IMG/VR virus record: IMGVR_UViG_3300020172_001601 | Coordinates: 190,198-254,197 of that record | Direction: 5' to 3' (one strand) | Length of the DNA: 64,000 nt | Source: a virus | In this document: positions 1 through 6,922 of the stretch, piece after piece | Numbering within the stretch: the first letter of the stretch is position 1 | Layout of the letters: each line of letters starts with the position of its first letter | Translations under genes and position numbers: made by a program | The notes under the pieces: model-generated | Databases searched by the model: none | Seen by the model: the letters and a program-made list of their open reading frames with translations, nothing else | What the model was told of the DNA's origin: nothing

Positions 1-1
1 G

Positions 2-910
2 TGGGACTTCGACACACAATTACCGCATAACGAAGCCCAGGAGCTTGCGAACAAGCACCTGGGAGAATTTCCCAATCAGGATGGCCTCAACGACTTACGA
101 CTTGTAGTTCGCTTAGACAAACTCAAGGAGAAGGTCGAGAAGGTCAAACTTGGGGAATTCACAATCGAAGAAGTTATCCCCTTCATCACCAAAGAAGACA
201 GTAAACGAGAATACGAGTACGAGGGAGCCAAGCACGCAGTCAGGATGAATTCTCACAGGTATTTCATATTCCGTGAGTGCATGACCTGTGTATCGTGTGG
301 ATTGCCTGGAACTCGAATGTTTTTGGAATGTCACCCTGCGGATAAAAGCCCCCACTTCAACCTATATGGCGAAGAAGATGGCAAGCTGATATTGATGACC
401 AAGGACCATATTCACGCCAAGGCATTCGGTGGCGAAGACCGGCACTCCAATTACCAAACCATGTGTCTGGTATGCAACAACTTAAAAGGTCACTCCAATT
501 TGACCTTGGAGGGCGTTCGGGAACTGCGAAATGTCTATAATGAGAATAAGAACAAAGTCACCAAAAAGAAACTGCATTTGCTCATTGAAGAAACACGAGT
601 AAAGCTGGAACAGCCCTGGCCTAGTGCGAAGCTATCCGGGACTCAGCGAAGGAAGCGGCTGGCGAAGATGAAGGCCACTGCTGATGCAGTAATGACTGCC
701 TGCGACATTAACCTATATTCGGCTCAAAACATAGAGATATACGGCAAGTCTGTTTATGATGCAGTAGATGATGGCCACAAGCACGTTGGCTGCATTAAAA
801 AGGGAACTTGTCTGGAGCCTCTGGTTGCGACTAAAGAAAAGGTGATGTGCAAATTGTTCGAGCATGATGTTGTGGTATTGCACCACAGTCTCGTTAAAGC
901 AAAGGAATAG
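2..910 (+). CDS. HNH endonuclease-like protein, 5' end outside the window
   Basis: The frame is open from base 2 to the stop at 908-910 (302 codons visible), so the gene begins upstream of the window and the internal ATG at 245 is not its start. A CxxC pair (CVSC) near visible residue 95 is followed by a DHIHAKAFGGED segment and a CLVC pair. This is the layout of an HNH nuclease with a zinc-binding shell. The C-terminal part is rich in Lys and Glu and may be helical. It is a paralogue of the HNH protein at 56398-57120, which has the same order of elements. The family nicks or cuts DNA; whether this one is a homing, packaging or defence nuclease cannot be told. The next gene starts 3 bases downstream. 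Confidence 0.75.
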   Translation, partial: WDFDTQLPHNEAQELANKHLGEFPNQDGLNDLRLVVRLDKLKEKVEKVKLGEFTIEEVIPFITKEDSKREYEYEGAKHAVRMNSHRYFIFRECMTCVSCGLPGTRMFLECHPADKSPHFNLYGEEDGKLILMTKDHIHAKAFGGEDRHSNYQTMCLVCNNLKGHSNLTLEGVRELRNVYNENKNKVTKKKLHLLIEETRVKLEQPWPSAKLSGTQRRKRLAKMKATADAVMTACDINLYSAQNIEIYGKSVYDAVDDGHKHVGCIKKGTCLEPLVATKEKVMCKLFEHDVVVLHHSLVKAKE

Positions 911-913
911 GCA

Positions 914-1477
914 ATGCCTATCTCAATCAGAGGCGTCAGCGACCATTTCCCACTCAAAGAACTCCGAGTGATGCAGGATGATCTGCGTCATTGGGACACA
1001 ATGAAAGAAATGGTCGCCTTCGTTAAGGAAGGTGGTTTCTGGACTCAGGAGTATCTTGAAAAATATTCCAAGAAAAAGAAACTAACCAGGGTTTCCCCTT
1101 TGATTGCCATTTCTCGGTTCGAGGATGGCCTTGATTTTGTTCACGACGGACACCATCGGTGTGTCGCCACTTGGCTGGGTGGACGTGAATTCCTGATACC
1201 AGAAGAGTTTCAGATCACTCCCTGGGTATATGACGATTACCTGGATATTGCCCCACAAAACAACTGGTATACGCCATTTAACCCCAAAACCCACGTCCGC
1301 ACCGCCGACTTTGCAAAGTTCAAAGCCGAGGCCAAGGAACGCTTCCAGAAGGACCAAAAAGAAGCTGTTGATTGGCTCTACGATCATCTTGATGATTTTC
1401 GTGCAGTTCGCACTATTAAGAATGTGCCGGAACTGGCTGCTATTATCAATAAACAAAAACGATTGGTGACACACTAA
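914..1477 (+). CDS. ParB-fold (DGHHR motif) protein
   Basis: 187 aa. A central segment reads DFVHDGHHRCVATWLGG, matching the DGxHR signature of the ParB/sulfiredoxin-like nucleotide-binding fold; it follows a strand-like ISRF segment as in ParB N-terminal domains. There is no recognisable helix-turn-helix or dimerisation domain, so it is a stand-alone ParB-like domain and not a partition protein. The C-terminal third is charged and probably helical. The start follows a GGAAT-like site overlapping the end of the HNH gene, so the two are probably co-translated. Function in phage is unknown; relatives act as nucleases, CTPases or DNA modification factors. Confidence 0.6.
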   Translation: MPISIRGVSDHFPLKELRVMQDDLRHWDTMKEMVAFVKEGGFWTQEYLEKYSKKKKLTRVSPLIAISRFEDGLDFVHDGHHRCVATWLGGREFLIPEEFQITPWVYDDYLDIAPQNNWYTPFNPKTHVRTADFAKFKAEAKERFQKDQKEAVDWLYDHLDDFRAVRTIKNVPELAAIINKQKRLVTH

Positions 1478-1480
1478 ATA
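1474..1480 (+). promoter_or_regulatory. Late-type promoter box CTAAATA
   Basis: CTAAATA lies 28 nt before the ATG at 1509, with a normal Shine-Dalgarno (AAAGGAGGAG) between. It is the same heptamer as in front of the capsid-targeted genes, but here it gives a conventional 5' leader. Confidence 0.5.
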
Positions 1481-1508
1481 TGAGTGCATGACTACTAAAG
1501 GAGGAGTA

Positions 1509-2111
1509 ATGGCACTCGAACAGTGGGAAATTGACCTTCGCCGACAACTAGAAGGTAAAGTCAACAACACCAAGCCGACACAAACTTGGGAAGAAAAACT
1601 GGTGGAAGAAATTCAACCTCTGCCTCGCAATACAGAAAAGCCGAAAGATACGAACAACACAATTGTAATGTTAGTGCTGCTCATTATCCTGGGCTGTGCT
1701 ACGCTTTTTGCCTATGACGCCAAGAGTGGCGGCAGGATTCAATCCTGGTTTGCTTCATTAGGTACAAAATCAAGTGATGAGCCTATTGTTCAGCAACCTT
1801 CTGTAAGTGGCGGGCCGAATAACTACGACGCCGAGATTGCATCGTTGCGTTCTGATATTCAAAGAATAGACGCTGACAATAAAGCCAAGCTAGACAAGCT
1901 GACCACTAAGGTTCAATGGAACAGTGATCGCTTGACCCTAATGGGCTTATTGTTAAACGAAAACTTCATGATTGTTCGCAACAACTACAACAAGGGTCAC
2001 TTGATATTTTTCAATCGTGATTGGACCCTCGATCAGATGCCGCACTATTTGGAACTATCGGATGACGACAAGGAATACTTGAAGAAGTTCGTAAAGCCAA
2101 GCGGTCAGTAA
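1509..2111 (+). CDS. Single-pass membrane protein with coiled-coil segment
   Basis: 200 aa. I chose ATG 1509 over the in-frame start at 1488 because AAAGGAGGAGTA sits directly before it. The N-terminus (MALEQWEIDLRRQLEG) is amphipathic and charged. A hydrophobic segment at about residues 54-70 (IVMLVLLIILGCATLFAY) is a transmembrane helix, and a coiled-coil-like stretch follows around residues 110-140. The topology suggests a membrane-anchored protein with a long outer domain. Its CTAAATA box suggests late expression, which would fit a virion or lysis-related role, but no family is recognised. Its 3' end overlaps the convergent gene 2105-2794 by 7 bases. Confidence 0.65.
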   Translation: MALEQWEIDLRRQLEGKVNNTKPTQTWEEKLVEEIQPLPRNTEKPKDTNNTIVMLVLLIILGCATLFAYDAKSGGRIQSWFASLGTKSSDEPIVQQPSVSGGPNNYDAEIASLRSDIQRIDADNKAKLDKLTTKVQWNSDRLTLMGLLLNENFMIVRNNYNKGHLIFFNRDWTLDQMPHYLELSDDDKEYLKKFVKPSGQ

Positions 2112-2794
2112 GCCTTGTAGCTTTTGCTTGGGCTGAAGCTCTTAACAGACAACATATCTTTCACGGCAGCAGCAATATACTCTGCCGTTAGGATTGCCAT
2201 ATCCTTGCAATTCCTTAAATCATGCACAATCTCTATTTGCATAGAATGCACATCAGGTTCAGGATACCATTTTCTGAATAGCTGATTCATGTTCGATCTG
2301 GCCCAGCCACTCATTGGTCCACCCTTCTTGCCCTCGAAGGCATTGATGCCAGACTCGTGCAATAAATGGCAAAGTAAATCCTTATGCCAGACTTCGCAGG
2401 TGTGGCTATTGGGAGCGCCTGCTCCATATCCGATTACCATGTCCATATCATCACCAGCAATTTTGCGGTGCCTGTTTCCCATTCCGTGGATGTGGTAAAT
2501 GTACACAGCCTCGTGGGTTTGCAGGATTCTGTTCTTATATCGCAAAATTGGGTCTAGGAACTCTTCCTTGACCACATCTTCATGGCAGTGGTTCACATCG
2601 TTGCAGTCGGCCTTGTCGAGCATATAATCGACCTCATCGGCCCGCTCCCAGCCTCTATTGATGACCGCATAAGCATTGATGCTCCTGGCGATATGCTCTG
2701 CGACGATTGATGTATTTTCATCATTGTCATTGAAGCCGTGGGGAGCCACAATGATAATGGGCAGTTTCCCCGAAATGATGCTGACTCTTTCCAT
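2105..2794 (-). CDS. N-formylglutamate amidohydrolase-like / poly-gamma-glutamate hydrolase-like protein
   Basis: 229 aa on the minus strand. Near the N-terminus is IIIVAPHGFNDNDENT, followed by a conserved-looking acidic and aromatic region, then IYHIHGMGN. This is the layout of the zinc-dependent FGase/PGA-hydrolase fold, in which an early His, a Glu and a later His bind metal. Phage members degrade poly-gamma-glutamate capsules; others hydrolyse N-formylglutamate. The substrate cannot be assigned. The start has a strong Shine-Dalgarno (GAGGAGG) and a late-type GATATAAAAG box upstream, which would fit a virion-associated or lysis-phase enzyme. Confidence 0.55.
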   Translation of the reverse strand: MERVSIISGKLPIIIVAPHGFNDNDENTSIVAEHIARSINAYAVINRGWERADEVDYMLDKADCNDVNHCHEDVVKEEFLDPILRYKNRILQTHEAVYIYHIHGMGNRHRKIAGDDMDMVIGYGAGAPNSHTCEVWHKDLLCHLLHESGINAFEGKKGGPMSGWARSNMNQLFRKWYPEPDVHSMQIEIVHDLRNCKDMAILTAEYIAAAVKDMLSVKSFSPSKSYKAY

Positions 2795-2810
2795 TTTTTG
2801 CCTCCTCGAC

Positions 2811-2820
2811 CTTTTATATC
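2811..2820 (-). promoter_or_regulatory. Late-type promoter box GATATAAAAG
   Basis: Read on the minus strand, GATATAAAAG lies just before GAGGAGG and the ATG at 2794. It resembles the T4 late TATAAATA box but is not identical to the CTAWATA form used elsewhere here. Confidence 0.4.
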
Positions 2821-2847
2821 GAAATATCTATCCCCACTCAATATGAG

Positions 2848-3237
2848 TTATGGGTTCGTAGGTAATTCTGGCAGCAAAGCACGAATCGCTTCAATTCCAT
2901 ATTCAGCAGCAGAGGCAAGCTGTTCGTCGTGATCGTCATAGTGCTTTACAGCCCCAATTTTCTTTAAGTATGGGCCTTTTGGTTCATGGTTGGTGAAATG
3001 GCATTGCTTGATGGGTAGTTGATGATCTTTGATGAAGTCTTTGACTCTGACTCTGGTGCCGCCATTCTTGTTGATCCATTTCACAGACTCGTGTGCCTTG
3101 TTCCGAGCAGTCACGATATAGCACTTGAATCCCTCGGCAGCATATTTGTGAACAAGACCCATCATTACAAGATTAGGCGTTCCATCTTCCATGCAAAGGG
3201 TGTCATCAAAATCGAAGGTGACAATTGGCTTGGGCAT
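2848..3237 (-). CDS. HAD-superfamily phosphatase
   Basis: 129 aa on the minus strand. Motif I is FDFDDTL (residues 7-13), with the nucleophile and acid/base aspartates; motif II is the Thr of VTARN (residues 43-47). A YDDHDEQ segment near residue 99 fits the acidic motif IV. There is little cap domain, as in phage polynucleotide 3'-phosphatase-like or magnesium-dependent phosphatase HADs. The start is set by AAGGGGAG. It sits in a minus-strand block with the amidohydrolase-like gene and the capsid-targeted gene. The substrate is unknown; a nucleotide or a DNA/RNA end phosphate is most likely. Confidence 0.75.
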   Translation of the reverse strand: MPKPIVTFDFDDTLCMEDGTPNLVMMGLVHKYAAEGFKCYIVTARNKAHESVKWINKNGGTRVRVKDFIKDHQLPIKQCHFTNHEPKGPYLKKIGAVKHYDDHDEQLASAAEYGIEAIRALLPELPTNP

Positions 3238-3248
3238 AAAGCTCCCCT

Positions 3249-3668
3249 TTATTGTTTAATTGTATTGTATTCTTTGTCTAACAGGATGGCATATTTTAAC
3301 CAATCCGGTGGGAGCAAAACATAACCTTGTGGAGATATTGAACCAGGAGTTTCGTCTTCCGGCAGAATGCCAGATTCTTTTGCTATTGAGCCGATCATAA
3401 GACGTGCCTTTTGATCTCGCACCAGATACTCACTGCTGCCAGGAATTGGCGCTACAAACTTGGCTCCATATCCAATGAGCTTGTTCCAGTCGAACCCACC
3501 TTTTGGATAGAACTCAAACCGCATGTCGATCATGCCAACTTGTTGTCCAGGTACGCAAGGTAGCTCAAGTCCAGCAGCAATAAGCGCCGGACATGGTATG
3601 GTCATGTCACCACTTACAGAGAAGTGGGGCATCTCGTCTAATCGTAGCCAATTCTTAAACTTCATCAT
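3249..3668 (-). CDS. Capsid-targeting-peptide protein (MMKFKNWLRLDE)
   Basis: 139 aa on the minus strand. The N-terminus MMKFKNWLRLDE matches the FKxWL pattern shared by five proteins in the window and resembles the T4 internal-protein capsid-targeting peptide (MKTYQEFIAEA). The rest, with a Pro-rich C-terminus (LLPPDWLKY), matches no family I recognise. A CTAAATA box ends 5 nt before the first ATG and no Shine-Dalgarno is present, so the mRNA is probably leaderless. I infer a protein packaged in the head, possibly cleaved after the acidic residues near position 12. A second in-frame ATG at 3665 is equally usable. Confidence 0.65.
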   Translation of the reverse strand: MMKFKNWLRLDEMPHFSVSGDMTIPCPALIAAGLELPCVPGQQVGMIDMRFEFYPKGGFDWNKLIGYGAKFVAPIPGSSEYLVRDQKARLMIGSIAKESGILPEDETPGSISPQGYVLLPPDWLKYAILLDKEYNTIKQ

Positions 3669-3673
3669 GCGGT

Positions 3674-3680
3674 TATTTAG
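3674..3680 (-). promoter_or_regulatory. Late-type leaderless promoter CTAAATA
   Basis: On the minus strand CTAAATA is followed by ACCGC and then ATG (3668). The 5-nt gap puts the expected transcription start at the initiation codon. It is divergent from the CTAAATA at 3700-3706. Confidence 0.6.
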
Positions 3681-3699
3681 GGTTTTTGAATTGAAATGT

Positions 3700-3706
3700 C
3701 TAAATA
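3700..3706 (+). promoter_or_regulatory. Late-type promoter box CTAAATA, divergent
   Basis: CTAAATA on the + strand, 33 nt before the ATG at 3740, with AGGAGAAAGG as ribosome-binding site between. Together with the minus-strand box it forms a divergent late promoter pair about 20 nt apart. Confidence 0.5.
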
Positions 3707-3739
3707 ATAGTCCAACCCTAAACAGGAGAAAGGTGGTTA

Positions 3740-3919
3740 ATGCAAAAAGGTTCAGTTAATAGTCCCATCCGTATAGATTTATCCGAAAAAGCACCGGATG
3801 AGATAGCTGAATATCTGCAAGCCCTCCTTGCTATCCGCTATGCCCTGCACAAAAAGGGCCTCAAATTGAAAATTGACCGCCGCCCACGGCCCGCCAAGGT
3901 CAAAATTACTCCCGCTTGA
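3740..3919 (+). CDS. Small basic protein, 59 aa
   Basis: ATG to TGA encodes 59 aa. It is supported by AGGAGAAAGG upstream and a late-type CTAAATA box. The N-terminal half is acidic and helical (DEIAEYLQALLAIRYAL); the C-terminal half is strongly basic with Pro and Arg (LKIDRRPRPAKVK), suggesting nucleic-acid contact. No family is recognised. A class 2 element begins 16 nt after its stop. Confidence 0.55.
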   Translation: MQKGSVNSPIRIDLSEKAPDEIAEYLQALLAIRYALHKKGLKLKIDRRPRPAKVKITPA

Positions 3920-3935
3920 GTTTTTCAAAATCGCA

Positions 3936-3964
3936 TTGAACCAAAGCGATTTTCGCTCTCTAGG
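3936..3964 (+). promoter_or_regulatory. TTGAAC-N14-CTCTCTAGG element (class 2)
   Basis: TTGAAC at 3936-3941 and CTCTCTAGG at 3956-3964, gap 14, one base shorter than the other copies. It lies 40 nt before the ATG at 4005. AGCGA-TTT-TCGCT inside can form a short hairpin. Confidence 0.6.
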
Positions 3965-4004
3965 TTTGTGAACACTCTTTTCACAACTCACCGAGAGGTC
4001 CATC

Positions 4005-4328
4005 ATGTCTACTGATCGTTCCGTTCCAGACGGCGGTATTAAGGTTGGTCAAGGTGCCACTTATGGCATCGGCAGCGACCGCTACCCGTATACCGTCATT
4101 GAAGTCTCAAGCCCAACTCGTGTTGTGGTTCAGGCCGACAATTATCGGCGAACCGACAATAATGGGTTCTCCGAGTCTCAGACCTACGAATACACCCCTA
4201 ACCCGGATGCTTGCCAAACCATCGTGACTCGTCGTAAAGACGGTCGCTGGCGAAAGAAGGGCGATACCAAGGGTGGCGGCGTATTTTCGTTCCACGGTCG
4301 AAATGCCTACCAAGACCCCAGCTTCTAG
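4005..4328 (+). CDS. Hypothetical protein, 107 aa
   Basis: The start is set by GAGAGG 9 nt upstream. A Gly/Tyr-rich N-terminal part (VGQGATYGIGSDRYPYTVIEV) followed by alternating strands (TRVVVQADNYRR) suggests a small beta domain, possibly SH3-like. The C-terminus is basic (RRKDGRWRKKGDTKGGG). No signal peptide or membrane segment is seen and no family is recognised. It is the first gene of the 4-8.8 kb block in which each transcription unit has its own class 2 element. Confidence 0.6.
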   Translation: MSTDRSVPDGGIKVGQGATYGIGSDRYPYTVIEVSSPTRVVVQADNYRRTDNNGFSESQTYEYTPNPDACQTIVTRRKDGRWRKKGDTKGGGVFSFHGRNAYQDPSF

Positions 4329-4342
4329 TCAATTTGGAAAAT

Positions 4343-4391
4343 ACCAGAGAGGCGACGTGAACTAAACTCACGTTCGCCTCTCTTGGTTTTT
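4343..4391 (+). terminator. Strong hairpin with U-run that also contains a class 2 element
   Basis: A near-perfect stem of about 17 bp (left arm from 4344, right arm ending at 4386) with a 7-nt loop is followed by TTTTT, so it can end transcription of 4005-4328. The loop side holds TGAAC (4358-4362), and CTCTCTTGG (4378-4386) follows after 15 nt, so the class 2 motif is embedded in the stem. Its downstream gene starts at 4425. Confidence 0.6.
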
Positions 4392-4424
4392 GTGGACAGC
4401 ACAATACTCCAAAAAGGCAATACC

Positions 4425-5051
4425 ATGTCGAATGTAACGAAACAATTCGTTCTTGCGGGTCGTTCGATCTTCACTATTGAAATCCCCGAAGGCTACCGAG
4501 CCGAACATAATCTCAAGCCACACTACACTTTCCGAGTGGACCATAAGGCCCCGGAAGGCAAGTGGAAGGAAACGTGGTTCGTCAAGTACCTTACCGGGTC
4601 TGACAATACTCGTGACTACTCCTATCTCGGCCTATTGAATGTCGAGAACGGACAGGTTCGGACTACTGCCAAGAGCAAGTTGAACGACAACAATCTTGTT
4701 GTGAAATTGCTCAATCGCACCTTGGCTCTTATTTGGGCCGGTGATGTAAACCCCATGACCGAAAAGGGGTTCGGGCTTCACCATGAGGGTCGATGTGGCA
4801 AGTGTGGTCGGGTATTGACCACGCCAGAAAGCGTTCAGCGAGGCATTGGTCCAGAATGCTGGATCAATATGAATGGTGGGCATTATCCTCATTTAGCTGT
4901 CAAAGGCGAATTTGAGGATCAGGCCCGCCAGGAAATGGAAGCCGAAGATCGTGAAGAACAACGGGCTGAAGACGGTGAATATGAGGCCGATATTGCCGAG
5001 CGTGAGGCCGTTCGGAATGCTTACTTGCATCTTTCTAACGGAACCGTGTGA
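4425..5051 (+). CDS. DUF6011-like zinc-binding protein
   Basis: 208 aa from ATG 4425 (AAAAGG upstream); the earlier in-frame start at 4383 falls inside the terminator/class 2 element. The diagnostic segment is GRCGKCGRVLTTPESVQRG followed by IGPECW, matching the DUF6011 zinc motif (CxxCxRxL...S...G.GP.C) common in phage and plasmid proteins. The N-terminal domain (about residues 1-110) is strand-rich. The C-terminal 50 residues are very acidic (EMEAEDREEQRAEDGEYEAD). The role is unknown; the zinc module usually suggests nucleic-acid binding. Its TGA overlaps the next ATG. Confidence 0.65.
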   Translation: MSNVTKQFVLAGRSIFTIEIPEGYRAEHNLKPHYTFRVDHKAPEGKWKETWFVKYLTGSDNTRDYSYLGLLNVENGQVRTTAKSKLNDNNLVVKLLNRTLALIWAGDVNPMTEKGFGLHHEGRCGKCGRVLTTPESVQRGIGPECWINMNGGHYPHLAVKGEFEDQARQEMEAEDREEQRAEDGEYEADIAEREAVRNAYLHLSNGTV

Positions 5052-5620
5052 TGGACGAAGACGAATTCATCTTTGGATATGACAACGACAATCCTTATTA
5101 TGCCATTCATGATTATGCTCGAAGGAATGGCTACGGCAAGTATAAGCGTCCGGTCATTCGCAGTGAAGACGCTGTTCTTGAAACCTACACGAATTGGAAT
5201 TCGCCACAGGCCGATAAAGAGCGAACCATCTTCGGCGACAAGGAAGCCGATCTGTTCTACAACTATTCAGATCGCCTAGCTCAATGGGACTACGACAAGG
5301 ATCGCCGGGCCAATGAATATGCAGCGTTAGTGGCACAGCCAAAAACCGCTAAGTATTTCACTGCCATGTTGTCGTATTTTCACGACGGGGCTGAAGTATC
5401 TCTCCGGCATATTGTTGCTGGCTGCAATCGCTCAAATGGTTTTCCGTATTTGGTTTACGGATACAAGTATACGACAAAGCCAGAAGATGCTGGTCGCCTT
5501 GCTGAATACGACAAGATTCGGCTGGGCAGGACCGCAGCACTGGAACAGGCAAAAACAGAATTCACTGCCAAGTTCGATGAAGCGATGGCAGACGTTTTGA
5601 AAAATACCAATTCGGCTTGA
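5051..5620 (+). CDS. Hypothetical protein, 189 aa
   Basis: It starts in a TGATG overlap with the DUF6011 gene, implying translational coupling. It is rich in Tyr, Asp and Arg, with an acidic N-terminus (MDEDEFIFGYDNDNPYY) and a helical C-terminus (AALEQAKTEFTAKFDEAMADV). A Cys/His pair in RHIVAGCNRSNGFPY is not enough for a metal site. No family is recognised. Its TGA overlaps the left half of the next class 2 element. Confidence 0.55.
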   Translation: MDEDEFIFGYDNDNPYYAIHDYARRNGYGKYKRPVIRSEDAVLETYTNWNSPQADKERTIFGDKEADLFYNYSDRLAQWDYDKDRRANEYAALVAQPKTAKYFTAMLSYFHDGAEVSLRHIVAGCNRSNGFPYLVYGYKYTTKPEDAGRLAEYDKIRLGRTAALEQAKTEFTAKFDEAMADVLKNTNSA

Positions 5621-5646
5621 ACCAATAGCGTATTTGGTTCTCTAGG
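5617..5646 (+). promoter_or_regulatory. TTGAAC-N15-TTCTCTAGG element (class 2)
   Basis: TTGAAC at 5617-5622 overlaps the previous stop codon; TTCTCTAGG lies at 5638-5646 after 15 nt. It is 44 nt upstream of the ParB-like start at 5691. GAACCAA and TTGGTTC inside could pair. Confidence 0.6.
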
Positions 5647-5690
5647 TGTCTGTAACGAACTTAACCCCTTCAGTTTCTCGGAGAATGGTC

Positions 5691-6818
5691 ATGTCGCAGC
5701 GAGTTGTCAATTACACGGCTGGTGAAAAGGTTGAAGAATTGGTGGCTCTTGGCGATATTACCGTCAGCCACAATCCTCGTGCTTCTCTTCGTGGTGTTCT
5801 CGATCTCTTCCACAGCGACGGTAGTGCGAGCCAGTCGCCGGAAACTCGGCAGGCATTCGTCTCGTATATGAAGGAAGAACACCCGGAAATTGACGGCCTT
5901 CGTCATTCCATCGAAGAACACGGTCTGCTTCAGCCGCCAGTGGTTCGTGCCTTCCGTGCCAAGCAGGATGGTGAATATGTCCAACGCTATGGCATCGTAT
6001 TGGGCGAAGGGCGTATTCTTTCTTACGCTCTGACCGAAGCGATTACCGGCGTGGCTCAAAAGGTTCGTGTCCGTATTGAATCTCGTCTCGGCGTCGATGC
6101 CGCTTTCGAGCAGGGTTTGGCCGAAAACCTTGACCGCAACGACATGAACCCCGTCGATCTGGCGACGGCATTCCACGAGATGTTGACAATCCGCATCAAT
6201 CCGGCTACAAAGTCCCCCGAAGTAAATGGGGAACCCAACCCGCTGTATTCTTCTGACAGCCCGAAGGGTCGCCCATATACGCTCAAGGAACTGGCCGAAC
6301 GTGTCAATAAGACATATTGGTGGGTTCGGGATCACGAAGCGATTTCGTACCTCCCGGATAACCTGAAGTCACAGTGTATCAAGTCGTGGCAGTCGGGCAA
6401 GCGCAATGTCACCCGGTTCTGCAAGTTGGGATTGAAGTACAAGGCTCAGGTCACGGGACAGCCGGAAGAAACCGGGCTTGACAGCCAGACTGGAACAAAC
6501 GATACTGTTGTCGCAAATGACGGAACCACGACGCAACTTGTCGGAACTTCGTCGGAAACAACCCAGGTTACGCAGCTTACCGCTGCCGTGGAAACTTCGA
6601 TTTCCCTCGAACCTGCACAACGTCGTCGTGTCCTTAGTCTGAAGTCGGTGGTGGGACTGTTCGACGGAACGGCATTGGAAAACAAGGAGCGGCTGGCAAC
6701 GCTGGCTGAAGTGATGGGAATCACGCTTGAAGAAGCACTGACCGAACGAGATTTACGTCTCGCTAATCAGGCCGATACCCAGGCTCGCAAGCAGCAGCGA
6801 CAACTGGCAACTGCTTGA
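5691..6818 (+). CDS. ParB/RepB/Spo0J-family DNA-binding protein
   Basis: 375 aa from ATG 5691, preceded by CGGAGAA; the longer in-frame GTG at 5646 lies at the end of the class 2 element. A ParB N-terminal domain is visible: HSIEEHGLLQPPVV, then GEGRILSYAL near residue 104 and AENLDRNDMNPVDLA near 143. A KorB-like helix-turn-helix (TLKELAERVNKTYWWVRDH) is near residue 196. A Thr/Gln-rich linker and a helical C-terminus follow. Chromosomal and plasmid members load on centromere sites and act with ParA. No ParA is visible here, so a phage role in genome maintenance or transcription control is possible. It lies immediately upstream of the sigma factor. Confidence 0.8.
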   Translation: MSQRVVNYTAGEKVEELVALGDITVSHNPRASLRGVLDLFHSDGSASQSPETRQAFVSYMKEEHPEIDGLRHSIEEHGLLQPPVVRAFRAKQDGEYVQRYGIVLGEGRILSYALTEAITGVAQKVRVRIESRLGVDAAFEQGLAENLDRNDMNPVDLATAFHEMLTIRINPATKSPEVNGEPNPLYSSDSPKGRPYTLKELAERVNKTYWWVRDHEAISYLPDNLKSQCIKSWQSGKRNVTRFCKLGLKYKAQVTGQPEETGLDSQTGTNDTVVANDGTTTQLVGTSSETTQVTQLTAAVETSISLEPAQRRRVLSLKSVVGLFDGTALENKERLATLAEVMGITLEEALTERDLRLANQADTQARKQQRQLATA

Positions 6819-6822
6819 AATA

Positions 6823-6868
6823 AACCAAGAGAGCGCTGAACCAAACGGCATCGGCGCTCTCTTGGTTC
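6823..6868 (+). promoter_or_regulatory. 14-bp perfect hairpin containing a class 2 element, upstream of the sigma gene
   Basis: The arms 6823-6836 and 6855-6868 are perfect complements (AACCAAGAGAGCGC and its reverse complement) with an 18-nt loop. TGAACC starts at 6837 and CTCTCTTGG occupies 6857-6865, so the element has the usual 15-nt gap. There is no U-run, so it is more likely regulatory than a terminator. If class 2 is read by the phage sigma factor, this is an autoregulatory site. Confidence 0.6.
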
Positions 6869-6922
6869 ATAGGATGACCGAACTTAATCAGGATGAATCC
6901 CCAACCGTCAAAGGAGAAGATC

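Noticed and set aside
1134-1160. DGHHR in the ParB-fold protein as a copy of the DGQHRHG motif
   Set aside because: It is the family signature of ParB-like domains, not the junction peptide.
5670-6335. Minus-strand open frame opposite the ParB-like gene
   Set aside because: Shadow of a clear ParB family gene.
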